Source of the DNA: Asticcacaulis currens
Lineage (GTDB): Bacteria; Pseudomonadota; Alphaproteobacteria; Caulobacterales; Caulobacteraceae
NCBI RefSeq assembly: GCF_028550395.1
Contig: NZ_JAQQKW010000009.1
Span: 62,001-126,000, forward strand
Direction: 5' to 3'
DNA length: 64,000 bases
Position 1 is the first letter of the stretch; the number at the start of each line of letters is the position of its first letter. The position numbers were made by a program, and so were the translations under genes. Shown here piece by piece: positions 17,555 to 26,089 of the stretch. A model generated the notes under the pieces. That model was not told where the DNA came from. It did not search any database and was given only the letters and a program-made list of their open reading frames with translations.

Positions 17555-17926
17555 TTGTGTCTTTGCCTGATAATGGCCTCTACCGATCTTTATACTTCCG
17601 AGGCCTATAAGAAGGGCCGTCTGGCTTGGTTGGGCAGCCGCGATCTCGGCTTACCCATGATCGAAGGTCTGGACCCCGCAACCGGTGATCTCGGAAAGGC
17701 ACAGCTTCTGACGACGGCTGGACAATCTGCCGTATTGGCTATCCCCGGCTGCCCCCTGCCCTATATCGCCTTCCCCGGCGACAGGCTGGCGCGTCTGACC
17801 GCGCAGCTACGCGACATCAGCCTGGCGTACCGGGCGGCGGGGCTGGCCCACATTGTTGAGGGTCTTGAGAGCGTACTGGCGTGGTATAAGGCGAACGCCA
17901 AACTCACGCCGCCAGTTGCGCCTTGA
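17555..17926 (+). CDS. DUF6968-like protein, 5' end uncertain
   Basis: A 123-codon frame from a TTG at 17555. Protein-like coding continues in the same frame far upstream: from about 17366 it reads TIDHRKEDAILHRQFELDEDG and later ARWACTFLIEGLG and NAYGVDAAQALCLCLIM. The GVDAxQAL segment is typical of DUF6968. No ATG, GTG or TTG exists in that frame between the upstream stop (17312) and 17555, so the intact gene either starts at an unusual codon (an ATC at 17369 follows GGGG at 17356-17360), has a frameshift near its start, or is decaying. The 3' end overlaps the end of cckA on the opposite strand by 23 bp. Function unknown. Confidence 0.5.
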   Translation: MCLCLIMASTDLYTSEAYKKGRLAWLGSRDLGLPMIEGLDPATGDLGKAQLLTTAGQSAVLAIPGCPLPYIAFPGDRLARLTAQLRDISLAYRAAGLAHIVEGLESVLAWYKANAKLTPPVAP

Positions 17927-20090
17927 CCCGTTCGGCCAGCGTCTTGATATCAAGCGGCTTGGGCAGGAAGGACACGCCCACCTCGTCTTCCAGAAGGTCC
18001 GAGAATTCGGCCTCGGCATAGCCCGAAATGAACATCACCGGCACATTGCCGAGGAAGGGCCGCGCTTTTTTGAGCATGGACGGCCCGTCCAGCCCCGGCA
18101 TGATGACGTCGGAAATCAGCAGGTCGAACTTGTCGCCGCTCTGGATGATGTCGAGCGCCTCTTCACCGTCCGACGCCTCGGTCACCTCATAGCCGCGCTG
18201 ACGCAGCAGGCGGGCGGCGATGCCGCGCACGATTTCTTCATCCTCGACAAACAGGATGCGCCCGGCACCCGACATGTCCTTCGGCGTCACCTTGGGCGGA
18301 GACGCCGCCGCCGCTTCGACCTTCGGGGCGTCAGGCTTTGCCACGTGCACCTTGATCGGCAGGAAGATTTTGAAAGTCGCCCCATGCCCCTCGTCGGGAG
18401 CGACCACCGAGGTAATGGCGATATGACCATCGGCCTGATTGACGATGCCATAGACGGTCGCCAGCCCCAGCCCCGTCCCCTCGCCCAGCGGCTTGGTGGT
18501 GAAAAACGGCTCGAAGACCTTGGTCATGATCTCCGGCGGGATGCCGGGGCCATTGTCCGACACCTCGATCAGGGCCGCGCCCTGCGCCGGAGCGTCGGCC
18601 CAGCCTTGCGCCACAGCCTCGGCCTGAGTCAGCGCCGCCGAACGGATTTTGACGCGCCCGCCGCCAGACGAATGCACCGCATCGCGCGCATTGACGACGA
18701 GGTTCATGACCGCCATTTCCATCTGGCCCTTGTCGGCATGGATGTCGGGCAGATCGCGGCCATATTCGGTTTCGAGCTTCACGTCTTCGCGCATCAGACG
18801 GCGCAGCAGCACCTCCGACTCGGAGATCAGTTCGCCGAGATTGAGCGTGACGCGCTTGACCGTCTGCTTGCGCGAAAAGGCCAGCAGCTTGCGCACCAGG
18901 TCCTCGGCGCGCGTCGAAATCTGACGGATTTCGTTCAGCCCGCCATAGGAGGGGTCCCCCAGCGGATGGTTGTGCAGCAGGTCTTCAACCCGCAGCTTGA
19001 GCCCGGTCAGCAGATTATTGAGATCGTGCGCCACACCGCCGGCGAACTGCCCGATGGCCTGCATCTTCTGTACCTGCGCCAGAGACTGCTCAAGCTGCTT
19101 CTGCTCGCTGATATCGAACAGATAGAGCATAAAGCCCCCCGCCGTGTGCGCCAGACGCACCTGTAAGGGAAGGTCCTTATTGGACAGCAACTTGACCTCA
19201 AAGGCGGTCTTTTTCGCATCGAGCTTGGCCTGCGCCTCTTCGCGCGAGGCGGCGTCGATCAGGTCGCCCCACACCTTGCCCGTCAGCTCGGCGACAGAAA
19301 CCCCCATAAGGCGGGCAAACACCGGGTTGATACGGGTGATTTTCGCCGTCAGCAGGGCGTCGCCCTCCAGCAGGGCCTGACCAAAGGGCGCGTCGGAGCC
19401 GTCAAAGGCCGGAGTGACCGGGGACACTGCCGGTGCGACGACCTCGGTTTCAACAACGGGTTCCATGCCCTCCGTCGCGGGCAGTTCGTGATTGAGCAGC
19501 AATCCGGTGCCCAGAACGCCCGGCGACGCGGCACGGACCAGCACCTGCTCATCGCCCAGCCGCGCCAGCAGCATCTCAAAATCGAAGCTCCCCAGCCGCA
19601 CAAGGGCACGGCTGCTGCCCTGCGCACGCGCCTCACGCATGGCGACAAACAGGGCGGCGCTGCCCTCACCGCCCGGCAGGCGTTTTTCATTCCCCCCGGC
19701 ATCGCGCCAGGCGGGGTTGGTGGCGTTCAGGCGACCATCGAAGCTGGCAATGGCCGCGGGCTCGGCCAGAGCCTCGACAAGGGCGGTGACCCCCGGTCCG
19801 CGCGTTTCGGTCTCTTCGTCGTTGCTGAACGCGAACAGGGCCACCGACACCACCGCCCCCATCACGATGACGAGAATGGTCAGGACGACGCCGACCGGCA
19901 ATTCTCCCGCAATGAACCAGAAGGCCGCACAGGCGCAGATCACGATGATCGCCACCACCGTCAGGGCCGCCGGCGACGCAAAATCGCGCAGCCGCTCCAG
20001 CAGATTTTTCGGAGCCGCCGCAGCGGTGGGTTTCTGCACAGGTGATTGGGTAGGTGTCTGTGTAGATGTCTGGGCGGGAGACGAAGACAA
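17904..20090 (-). CDS. cckA: Cell-cycle hybrid histidine kinase CckA
   Basis: A 728-residue membrane kinase/phosphatase. Two N-terminal membrane helices (about 42-62 and 66-88) are followed by PAS-like sensory regions (about 100-330). The HisKA domain has phospho-accepting His355 ([14 protein letters not shown]), then an HATPase domain ([22 protein letters not shown]) and a C-terminal receiver with Asp661 ([10 protein letters not shown]). In Caulobacter, CckA phosphorylates ChpT, which passes phosphate to CtrA and CpdR to run the cell cycle. The start is TTG at 20090 with GAAAGG upstream. The flagellar export genes flhB-fliR-fliQ precede it on the same strand, the order also seen in Caulobacter. 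Confidence 0.93.
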   Translation of the reverse strand: MSSSPAQTSTQTPTQSPVQKPTAAAAPKNLLERLRDFASPAALTVVAIIVICACAAFWFIAGELPVGVVLTILVIVMGAVVSVALFAFSNDEETETRGPGVTALVEALAEPAAIASFDGRLNATNPAWRDAGGNEKRLPGGEGSAALFVAMREARAQGSSRALVRLGSFDFEMLLARLGDEQVLVRAASPGVLGTGLLLNHELPATEGMEPVVETEVVAPAVSPVTPAFDGSDAPFGQALLEGDALLTAKITRINPVFARLMGVSVAELTGKVWGDLIDAASREEAQAKLDAKKTAFEVKLLSNKDLPLQVRLAHTAGGFMLYLFDISEQKQLEQSLAQVQKMQAIGQFAGGVAHDLNNLLTGLKLRVEDLLHNHPLGDPSYGGLNEIRQISTRAEDLVRKLLAFSRKQTVKRVTLNLGELISESEVLLRRLMREDVKLETEYGRDLPDIHADKGQMEMAVMNLVVNARDAVHSSGGGRVKIRSAALTQAEAVAQGWADAPAQGAALIEVSDNGPGIPPEIMTKVFEPFFTTKPLGEGTGLGLATVYGIVNQADGHIAITSVVAPDEGHGATFKIFLPIKVHVAKPDAPKVEAAAASPPKVTPKDMSGAGRILFVEDEEIVRGIAARLLRQRGYEVTEASDGEEALDIIQSGDKFDLLISDVIMPGLDGPSMLKKARPFLGNVPVMFISGYAEAEFSDLLEDEVGVSFLPKPLDIKTLAERVKAQLAA

Positions 20091-20202
20091 GGTGGAAACC
20101 TTTCACCAAAACGAATCGCCAGAGTTTAACCTAATTTGCGAATCCTGCCCGGATTTAGCTTAGAGCATTCGTCGGCTCAGATGAGCCGCCTCATGGCCCT
20201 AT

Positions 20203-20260
20203 GTTTTTGACGCGCTTTTTTATCCGAAAAGGGCGTCACAGTTTTCGGCAAGCGCTCTAA
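20203..20260. repeat. Palindromic repeat between flhB and cckA
   Basis: GACGCGC followed by a T-run, CCGAAAAGGGCGTCACAG, TTTTCGG and AGCGCTCTAA. It resembles the repeats at 11331 and 35212 (shared core CCGAAAA...TCACA...TTTTCGG...GCTCT). It ends right beside the flhB stop codon. Confidence 0.45.
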
Positions 20261-21324
20261 AATCCCCGTCGCTTGCGCACCATGACGAAGGAGATGATCT
20301 TGGCCACGGCCTGAAAATGCGCTTCGGGGATGATCTCATCGACGTCGATCGCCGCATAGAGGGCGCGCGCCAGCGGCGGGTCTTCGACAATGGCGATCTC
20401 GTGCTCCCCCGCCACTTCCCGGATTTTCAAGGCCAGCGTGTCCACCCCCTTGGCCACGCACATCGGTGCCGGCGTTTCCTCATCATAGCGCAGCGCCACG
20501 GCGTAGTGGGTCGGGTTGGTGATCACCACCGTCGCCTTGGGCACATTGGCCATCATGCGTTTGCGCGATTTTTCCATGCGGATCTGTTTCAGGCGGCCCT
20601 TGACGTGCGGGTCGCCTTCGGTCTGCTTGTATTCGTCCTTCAATTCCGTCTTCGACATCTTCATGCGCTGCGCAAAGCGGAATTTCTGGATGAAATAGTC
20701 GGCCCCGCCTTCCAGCAACATGAACAGACACACCGCCACCGCCAGAGAGAAGAAGACCTCCTTGGCATAGGGCAGCACCATCAGCGGCGACGCCCCGGCA
20801 AGGCCCGCCACATCGACCGCGCGCCCTTTCAGGATCATCCAGGTAATGACGCCGACGGCGATCAGCTTGATCACCGTCTTGGCAAACTGGATCAGCGCAT
20901 CGACGCCAAACAGACGCTTAAACCCGGCCATGGGGTTGAGTTTGGAGAAGTCGGGTTTCAGCTTTTCGGTGGTGAACATCAGCCCGGTCTGGGCCAGACT
21001 GCCTATGGCCCCGGCAGCACCGGCCACCAGCAGGATCAGGGCGATAATGGGCAGGACCTGCCCCATCAGATGGTGGGCAATGCTGAGCCCGCCATCGCCC
21101 ATCAGCGAGTCGCGCAACAGATGCGGCGCGGCAATGAAGACCCTTAAGGTCTCGCTCAGCGACAGGGCGATCTTGTCACCATAGAGCATGACCAGCGCGC
21201 AGGCCGCGATCAGCGACAGGGCCTGAGGGATGTCGCTGGATTTGGCGACATCGCCCTTTTTTCGCGCCTCTTCGAGTTTTCGGGCCGAGGCTTCTTCTGT
21301 CTTGTCTTCGCCTTCTTCGGCCAT
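20257..21324 (-). CDS. flhB: Flagellar export apparatus protein FlhB
   Basis: A 355-residue inner-membrane component of the flagellar type III export gate that switches substrate specificity from hook to filament. The N-terminal basic segment (EDKTEEASARKLEEARKKGDV), four membrane helices (about 35-55, 90-113, 143-165 and 185-210) and a cytoplasmic domain with the autocleavage site NPTH at residues 270-273 are all present. The ATG at 21324 directly follows the fliR stop codon with no gap, implying translational coupling in fliQ-fliR-flhB. Confidence 0.95.
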   Translation of the reverse strand: MAEEGEDKTEEASARKLEEARKKGDVAKSSDIPQALSLIAACALVMLYGDKIALSLSETLRVFIAAPHLLRDSLMGDGGLSIAHHLMGQVLPIIALILLVAGAAGAIGSLAQTGLMFTTEKLKPDFSKLNPMAGFKRLFGVDALIQFAKTVIKLIAVGVITWMILKGRAVDVAGLAGASPLMVLPYAKEVFFSLAVAVCLFMLLEGGADYFIQKFRFAQRMKMSKTELKDEYKQTEGDPHVKGRLKQIRMEKSRKRMMANVPKATVVITNPTHYAVALRYDEETPAPMCVAKGVDTLALKIREVAGEHEIAIVEDPPLARALYAAIDVDEIIPEAHFQAVAKIISFVMVRKRRGF

Positions 21325-22131
21325 CTACGCCCCCCTGACGAAGAGGCGCAGGAATTCCTCATAGTGCTGAAGGAAGACCAGACCGGTGCCGCCCAGACTG
21401 AGGGCGAAGATGGCCAGCCCCAGCAGAACGCTGACCGGGGTGACCGCGAAGAAGATGGGAAAAGCCGGCATGATGCGGCCGATAAAGCCGGCCGCGATAT
21501 TGATAATCAGGCCGAACACCAGAATGGGCGTCGTCATCTGGATGGCCAGCATGAAGGTATCGCCCACCGTGCGGATCATCAGTTGCGTCGCATCGCCGAC
21601 CATGACCGGGCGCATCGGCGGAAACACCCAGTAGGAGTCGCGCATCCCGGCGATGAACAGGTGGTGCAGATTGGTGGCATAGATCAGCACCAGGCCCAGC
21701 ATGGCGAGAAAAGTGCCGATCGAGGTCGAGGGCTGGGCCTGCGCGGGGTTGGCGGTCTGGGCAAAGGACAGGGTGGTTTGCAGCGACACCACCTCCCCTG
21801 CAATGGCCAGTGCCCCCAGAAAGGTGCGCATCAGCATCCCCAGCATCAGGCCGATCACCGCCTCATGGATGATCAGCCCGGCCATGGCCCCGAGTTTCGG
21901 CGGCAGGGCAGGCATTTGCGACTGCACCACCGGCAACAGCATCAGGGTGAAGACAAAGGCAAACGACAGGCGCATACGCGGCGGCACCGCCTGATCACCC
22001 AGCCCCGGAATGAGTATGGCCACCGAACCTACGCGCACAAAGATCAGCATGGCGGTAAACACCACCTGCGACGTACCGAAGAAGGAGGTCACTTCGGTCG
22101 GGAAATCCGGAGCGGGCGTAACGGGGATCAT
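21325..22131 (-). CDS. fliR: Flagellar export apparatus protein FliR
   Basis: A 268-residue very hydrophobic protein with about six membrane helices. It builds the export gate channel with FliP and FliQ. Family blocks visible are FVRVGSVAILIPGLG, IHEAVIGLMLGML, GEVVSLQTTLSFAQ and PVSVLLGLAIFALSLGG. I chose the ATG at 22131, which has AGGTGG 5 nt upstream; a GTG at 22140 would add three residues. It lies 33-42 bp after fliQ and abuts flhB. Confidence 0.94.
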   Translation of the reverse strand: MIPVTPAPDFPTEVTSFFGTSQVVFTAMLIFVRVGSVAILIPGLGDQAVPPRMRLSFAFVFTLMLLPVVQSQMPALPPKLGAMAGLIIHEAVIGLMLGMLMRTFLGALAIAGEVVSLQTTLSFAQTANPAQAQPSTSIGTFLAMLGLVLIYATNLHHLFIAGMRDSYWVFPPMRPVMVGDATQLMIRTVGDTFMLAIQMTTPILVFGLIINIAAGFIGRIMPAFPIFFAVTPVSVLLGLAIFALSLGGTGLVFLQHYEEFLRLFVRGA

Positions 22132-22173
22132 AACCGCCACCTATGACGCGATTCTTGCCGCTCAGACAGCGCG

Positions 22174-22437
22174 TCAGATGCCCGCGATCTTGGTGGCGAT
22201 TTCTTTCATAAAGCCCGACAGAAGCGCCCCCATCAGCGGCAGGACCAGCAGAAGGGTCACGAAGACGGCGATAATCTTGGGGGCGTAGATCAGGGTCTGT
22301 TCCTGAATCTGGGTCAGGGCCTGAAACAGGCCGATCACCACACCGACGATGAGGCCGACGATCAGAACCGGTGCACACAACTGAATAGTCAGCCAGATGG
22401 CGTCGCGCCCGACGCTGAGAACTTCTGTACCGGTCAT
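22174..22437 (-). CDS. fliQ: Flagellar export apparatus protein FliQ
   Basis: An 87-residue protein with two membrane helices (about 16-38 and 52-74) and the family signature VGLIVGVVIGLFQALTQIQEQTL. It packs around the FliP-FliR gate core in the flagellar export apparatus. First gene of fliQ-fliR-flhB. A near-consensus CtrA box is centred 76 bp upstream of its ATG. Confidence 0.95.
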   Translation of the reverse strand: MTGTEVLSVGRDAIWLTIQLCAPVLIVGLIVGVVIGLFQALTQIQEQTLIYAPKIIAVFVTLLLVLPLMGALLSGFMKEIATKIAGI

Positions 22438-22505
22438 GAAAAATCGCCCTACACTTAAACCACGGACCCCACCGATCCGCTGGGCAGATTTTGCCGGGAG
22501 TGCGG

Positions 22506-22520
22506 TAAATTTGTCGTTAA
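22506..22520. promoter_or_regulatory. Near-consensus CtrA box upstream of fliQ
   Basis: On the fliQ strand it reads TTAA-CGACAAA-TTTA, matching TTAA-N7-TTAA at seven of eight positions. It lies 69-83 bp upstream of the fliQ start, in the gap between fliQ and the toxin-antitoxin genes. CtrA control of fliQ is known in Caulobacter crescentus. Confidence 0.55.
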
Positions 22521-22542
22521 CGGCATGGTATTTTCGGGGTCA

Positions 22543-22929
22543 TTACCCGGCAACGACATCCAGCGGGCAACCCAGAGCCCTGGCCAGGGCCTTAAGCGTA
22601 TCGACGCTGCCGCGGCGTTTACCCGCCTCTATGGCGGATATCTCCGGCGCGGCCACGCCGCTCATGTCTGATAAAGATTTTTGCGTCAGGCCCCGGTGCT
22701 CACGCACTACCCGAACGGGCGATTCACCGGCACGTATGCGCGCCCATTCACCCTTGGTCATGGCGATATATTCACCGCGCGCCTTGGTGGCATTCACCTC
22801 GTTCATGACGCGGATACCCGCCAGTTCGTCCTCGGCATCTTCCACGATCTCAAGCAAGGCTTCGAATTCATCACGAGGGATAATCACATATTCCTTGCCA
22901 TCAAGGATAAGAGAGGTGTGCGTCGCCAT
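22543..22929 (-). CDS. Type II antitoxin with C-terminal XRE helix-turn-helix
   Basis: A 128-residue protein. The N-terminal part (1-60) has LDGKEYVIIPRDEFEALLE and an acidic helix as in toxin-neutralising segments. The C-terminal part (about 72-125) is a Cro/CI-type helix-turn-helix (RVVREHRGLTQKSLSDMSG, APEISAIEAGKRRGSVDTL). It is encoded 11 bp after a RelE/ParE-like toxin gene, and toxin-before-antitoxin is the HigBA order. It should neutralise the toxin and repress the pair. The module is lodged between the fliE end and the fliQ start. Confidence 0.85.
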   Translation of the reverse strand: MATHTSLILDGKEYVIIPRDEFEALLEIVEDAEDELAGIRVMNEVNATKARGEYIAMTKGEWARIRAGESPVRVVREHRGLTQKSLSDMSGVAAPEISAIEAGKRRGSVDTLKALARALGCPLDVVAG

Positions 22930-22940
22930 GTCTTTGCCCT

Positions 22941-23186
22941 TTATCGCAAATAGATTTCACGCCGGTTGCCAACCTCTTCGACCGACACCACATGCAAATC
23001 TTCGGTGAAGATAACCCGGAAATGGCCCACACGCAGGCGCAAAGCCGCAGACCCTTTGAGGGCCTTTACATCGCCATGACCCGTTATCGCATAGACTTCG
23101 AGCCTGTCTTCGATGCGCGCCTTATCATCGGCTGCCATTCGATCGAGCGCTTTCTCCGCAGCCATAGCGTAGCTTATCGTCTTCAT
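22941..23186 (-). CDS. RelE/ParE-family toxin
   Basis: An 81-residue basic protein with the RelE fold sequence pattern: an N-terminal helical region (AAEKALDRMAADDKARIEDRL), then GHGDVKALKGSAALRLRVGHFRVIF and the closing strand VVSVEEVGNRREIYLR. RelE/ParE toxins cleave ribosome-bound mRNA or inhibit gyrase; which of these applies here cannot be told. First gene of the module, with an operator-like palindrome 34 bp upstream. Confidence 0.87.
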   Translation of the reverse strand: MKTISYAMAAEKALDRMAADDKARIEDRLEVYAITGHGDVKALKGSAALRLRVGHFRVIFTEDLHVVSVEEVGNRREIYLR

Positions 23187-23219
23187 GGAAATAGCATTCC
23201 GTTACGACCACTGCAAGGA

Positions 23220-23238
23220 AAATAGCAAATTGCTATTT
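23220..23238. promoter_or_regulatory. Operator palindrome of the RelE-type module
   Basis: Perfect inverted repeat AAATAGCAA (23220-23228) / TTGCTATTT (23230-23238) around a single A. A further half-site-like AAATAGCATT occurs at 23189-23198, between this palindrome and the toxin start. This fits autoregulation by the XRE antitoxin. Confidence 0.65.
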
Positions 23239-23342
23239 AAACATAGGGTCTTGAGGGCTCAAGTGGAAATCGGTGGCTTTGAGACCAACAGCCGGGGCAA
23301 ACCACGCCCGCGCCGGCCAAAGCCGCCAAAAGCCGCTAAGCC

Positions 23343-23651
23343 TCAGATCGGCATTCTCAGGATTTCCTGATAGGCGCTGATGACCTGATCACGGATAGCG
23401 ATCACGCTTTCCAGAGAGGCCTCCGCCGAAGCCACAGCGGTCACGGCGTCGATCAACTCGGCCTTGCCCTGCGAATGCGCGATCATCTGCGACTCGGCAT
23501 TCTGGGTGGACTTCATGGTCTGTTCCATGGCCCCGTTGAGGACCTTGGAAAAAGCCGCCCCCACGTCGTGCGTGCGCGAGCCCTCTTCGTGCAGGCCGGA
23601 GACCTGCTTCTGAACGGCCCCGTAGGCCTTGGCGACGAGCATGGGGTTCAT
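23343..23651 (-). CDS. fliE: Flagellar hook-basal body protein FliE
   Basis: A 102-residue rod/MS-ring junction protein. It has the family pattern of a helical C-terminus (MIAHSQGKAELIDAVTAVASAEASLESVIAIRDQVISAYQEILRMPI). FliE is exported early and links the MS ring to the rod. It lies 11 bp after flgC, and flgB-flgC-fliE form one operon read leftward. Confidence 0.94.
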   Translation of the reverse strand: MNPMLVAKAYGAVQKQVSGLHEEGSRTHDVGAAFSKVLNGAMEQTMKSTQNAESQMIAHSQGKAELIDAVTAVASAEASLESVIAIRDQVISAYQEILRMPI

Positions 23652-23662
23652 TTATCGAGCCT

Positions 23663-24085
23663 CTAACGCTTCAGAATATCGAGGGTCTTCTGCTCCATAG
23701 AGCGAGTCGTCTCGATGACATTGAGATTCGCCTCATAGGCCCGCTGCGCGTCGCGCATGTCCATGCTTTGGACAAGGCTTTCGACGTTCGGCCGTTTGAC
23801 ATAGCCGCGCGCATCGGCGGCCGGGTGGCTGGGGTCGTACTCTTCCGGAAAGGGTTTGGAATCCGGGCGAACCGAGGCCAGCTTCACCCCCATGGCCCCG
23901 TCGATTTTGGTCGCTTCGAACACCGGAATCTGACCGCGGTACGGGTCACCGCCGGGGGTCTTGGCCAGCGAGTCGGCATTGGCGATGTTTTCCGCGATAA
24001 TCCGCATCCGCGCCTGCTGCGCCCTGAGCGCGCTGGCGGCGACCGAAAGGGTGGGATGGGTGTCGGTGGTTTTGTTGATCGGCAT
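23663..24085 (-). CDS. flgC: Flagellar proximal rod protein FlgC
   Basis: A 140-residue rod protein. N-terminal SVAASALRAQQARMRIIAENIANADS is the conserved rod/hook N-helix. The C-terminal GYVKRPNVESLVQSMDMRDAQRAYEANLNVIETTRSM is the matching C-helix of the family. It is between flgB (16 bp gap) and fliE (11 bp gap). Confidence 0.95.
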   Translation of the reverse strand: MPINKTTDTHPTLSVAASALRAQQARMRIIAENIANADSLAKTPGGDPYRGQIPVFEATKIDGAMGVKLASVRPDSKPFPEEYDPSHPAADARGYVKRPNVESLVQSMDMRDAQRAYEANLNVIETTRSMEQKTLDILKR

Positions 24086-24101
24086 GATGCGCCCTTAGCC
24101 T

Positions 24102-24515
24102 TTATCTACCCGGTGCCTTGCCCGCCATGCGGATCAGGCCCAGAGACTTCTGGTAAAAGCCCAGAGCCGCTTCATACTGCATGCGGCTCTCGGCCATTTT
24201 GAGCATCTGTTCTTCGAGCACGACCGAATTGCCGTCCATGGTGGTTTCGGAGTCCGGTGAAACCACCGCCTTGGGGGCGAAACTCCCGCCGCCTTCGACA
24301 TTCATATGCCCGGCATTGGTCAGGCTGAGGCCCAGCCCCGTCTGCTCCTGCTGCCCCTTGAGGACCGCCGCGAAGTCGAGCGATTTGAGGTCGCGCGGTT
24401 TGAAGCCGGGCGTCGAGGCGTTGGCCACGTTCTGCGCCACCAGCTTCTGGCGCTGACCCAGCCAGGTCATCTTTTGCTTCAGGGCCCCAAGGAGACCGAT
24501 ATTTTCCGTGCTCAT
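24102..24515 (-). CDS. flgB: Flagellar proximal rod protein FlgB
   Basis: A 137-residue rod protein with N-terminal LKQKMTWLGQRQKLVAQNVANASTPGF and C-terminal GNSVVLEEQMLKMAESRMQYEAALGFYQKSLGLIRMA, both family hallmarks. First gene of flgB-flgC-fliE. Transcribed divergently from fliO-fliP, and a perfect CtrA box lies between the two operons, 72-86 bp upstream of this ATG. AAGG precedes the start. Confidence 0.95.
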   Translation of the reverse strand: MSTENIGLLGALKQKMTWLGQRQKLVAQNVANASTPGFKPRDLKSLDFAAVLKGQQEQTGLGLSLTNAGHMNVEGGGSFAPKAVVSPDSETTMDGNSVVLEEQMLKMAESRMQYEAALGFYQKSLGLIRMAGKAPGR

Positions 24516-24586
24516 GCGCGATGCCTTACCTGTCCGCTGCGACTCAGCCTATGCAGAGCGGCAGGCAAAATATGCCCCCTTGTTGG

Positions 24587-24601
24587 TTAATGGGACTTTA
24601 A
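24587..24601. promoter_or_regulatory. Consensus CtrA box between flgB and fliO
   Basis: TTAA-TGGGACT-TTAA, an exact match to the TTAA-N7-TTAA recognition site of the cell-cycle regulator CtrA. It is symmetrical and centrally placed between divergent flgBC-fliE and fliOP, so one site could serve either or both early flagellar operons. Confidence 0.75.
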
Positions 24602-24651
24602 GACCTTGCGACACATATCGGGGGACGGTCGCGGATGGAGGGATTGGCCCG

Positions 24652-24972
24652 ATGGATGTCTTTTTAAGTCTGTTGCGGGCGGCCTTCGCGCTGGCCATCG
24701 TTCTGGGGCTGGTACTGGGTCTCGCCTATGGCTTACGTCGCTACGCCCCGCAACTGCTGGCGCGCTTTCAGGGGGAGCGCGGAGAGCGCCGCCTGAGCGT
24801 GGTCGAAACCCTTGTGCTGGACCCGGCGCGCCGTCTGGTGCTGGTGCGCGTCGATGACGAGGAACGCCTGCTGCTGCTGGGCGAAGGTCAGGAGCTGATC
24901 GAGCCGCGGCAACTGCCGGCACCCAAGCCCAAACCGGCCCCCGCCCCCACCGTCAGCCGTTCGGTGTCGTAA
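24652..24972 (+). CDS. fliO: FliO-like flagellar biosynthesis protein
   Basis: A 106-residue protein with one N-terminal membrane helix (about 5-27). A short cytoplasmic domain follows, with the pattern RRYAPQLLARF, GERRLSVVETLVLDPARRLVLVRVDDEERLLLLGEG, and then a Pro/Ala-rich tail. FliO helps assemble the FliP ring of the export gate. Sequence conservation in FliO is low, but the position right before fliP with overlapping TAATG is diagnostic. The ATG at 24652 has GGAGGG about 9 nt upstream. Confidence 0.85.
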   Translation: MDVFLSLLRAAFALAIVLGLVLGLAYGLRRYAPQLLARFQGERGERRLSVVETLVLDPARRLVLVRVDDEERLLLLGEGQELIEPRQLPAPKPKPAPAPTVSRSVS

Positions 24973-25778
24973 TGGCTATGCCCGACCTCTTTCGCCAGTT
25001 CGGCAAGCCGATGCGCAAGCGTGACTACGCTCTGACCCTGCTGGGTGGCATTGTCGGTTTCGCCCTGATGATCTTCCCCGGCGACGTGCTGGCGCAATCG
25101 GTCAATCTCGACCTGGGGCAAGGCGGCACGCTTACGGCGCGCGTTGTGCAGATGCTGGGGCTTTTGACCGTCCTGTCGCTGGCACCGTCCATCGTCATCA
25201 TGACCACCTCGTTCATCCGCATCGTGGTGGTGCTGTCCCTCCTCAGAACGGCGCTAGGCCTGCAACAGAGCCCGCCCAATGCGGTTCTGATCTCGCTGGC
25301 CATGTTCCTGTCGGCGGTGGTGATGGCCCCGACCTATCAGGCGGCCTATGACGCCGGTATCCGCCCCCTGATGGATCAGGAGATGGAAATGCCGCAGGCC
25401 TTCGATGCGGCCTCCGAACCGGTCAAGACCTTTATGCTGTCTCAGGTCAATGCTGGCGATCTCAACCTGTTTATCCGCCTGTCCAAAGTCGAAAAGCCCA
25501 AGGACAATATGGACCTGCCGATCACGGTCATCACCCCGGCCTTTATGATCTCGGAACTGAAGACGGCGTTTCTGATCGGCTTTCTGCTGTTCATCCCGTT
25601 TCTGGTGATCGACCTCGTGGTCGCCTCGGTACTGATGAGTATGGGGATGATGATGCTGCCGCCGGTGGTGGTGTCGCTGCCGTTCAAGCTGATCTTCTTC
25701 GTGCTGGTTGATGGCTGGCGGCTGGTGTGCGGCTCGCTGGTCGAAAGTTTCACCAAGGCTGGTGGCGCGGGGGGATAG
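24972..25778 (+). CDS. fliP: Flagellar export apparatus protein FliP
   Basis: A 268-residue inner-membrane export gate protein with a cleavable signal-like first helix (about 20-41, ending LAQS). Family blocks include LGLLTVLSLAPSIVIMTTSFIRIVVVLSLLRTALG, NAVLISLAMFLSAVVMAP, DLPITVITPAFMISELKTAFLIGF and LMSMGMMMLPPVVVSLPFKLIFFVLVDGW. Its ATG overlaps the fliO stop (TAATG). Confidence 0.96.
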   Translation: MAMPDLFRQFGKPMRKRDYALTLLGGIVGFALMIFPGDVLAQSVNLDLGQGGTLTARVVQMLGLLTVLSLAPSIVIMTTSFIRIVVVLSLLRTALGLQQSPPNAVLISLAMFLSAVVMAPTYQAAYDAGIRPLMDQEMEMPQAFDAASEPVKTFMLSQVNAGDLNLFIRLSKVEKPKDNMDLPITVITPAFMISELKTAFLIGFLLFIPFLVIDLVVASVLMSMGMMMLPPVVVSLPFKLIFFVLVDGWRLVCGSLVESFTKAGGAGG

Positions 25779-25804
25779 GCGACGGTCTTATCGGCCGGCG
25801 CCTG

Positions 25805-26089
25805 TCAGATATCGTCTTCACCGACTTGCCGCGCGCCGTGCAGGATGCGCAGGATACGCACATGATCCATATTGATGCGGTAATAGATATTATAACGGGC
25901 ATGGGTGACGCGACGCACGCCTGACTCTTCGTCGAGGAGCAGGCCTGCCGACGGCATATCGCCCAACTTGCGGCAACGGACCTCAATCTCATCTGTAAAG
26001 CTCACCGCGCGGCGTGGGTTATCTGCGGCTATGTAACCCGCAATATCCATCAGGTCACTCAGAGCGCGGGGCGAGAGAATGACCTTCAT
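25805..26089 (-). CDS. parE: ParE-family toxin
   Basis: A 94-residue toxin: VILSPRALSDLMDIAGYIAADNPRRAVSF, then LGDMPSAGLLLDEESGVRRVTHARYNIYYRI and VRILRILHGARQV, all typical of the ParE/RelE superfamily. ParE toxins poison DNA gyrase. The gene overlaps the parD stop (ATG at 26089), so the two are co-translated. Found immediately downstream of fliP but on the opposite strand. Confidence 0.92.
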   Translation of the reverse strand: MKVILSPRALSDLMDIAGYIAADNPRRAVSFTDEIEVRCRKLGDMPSAGLLLDEESGVRRVTHARYNIYYRINMDHVRILRILHGARQVGEDDI

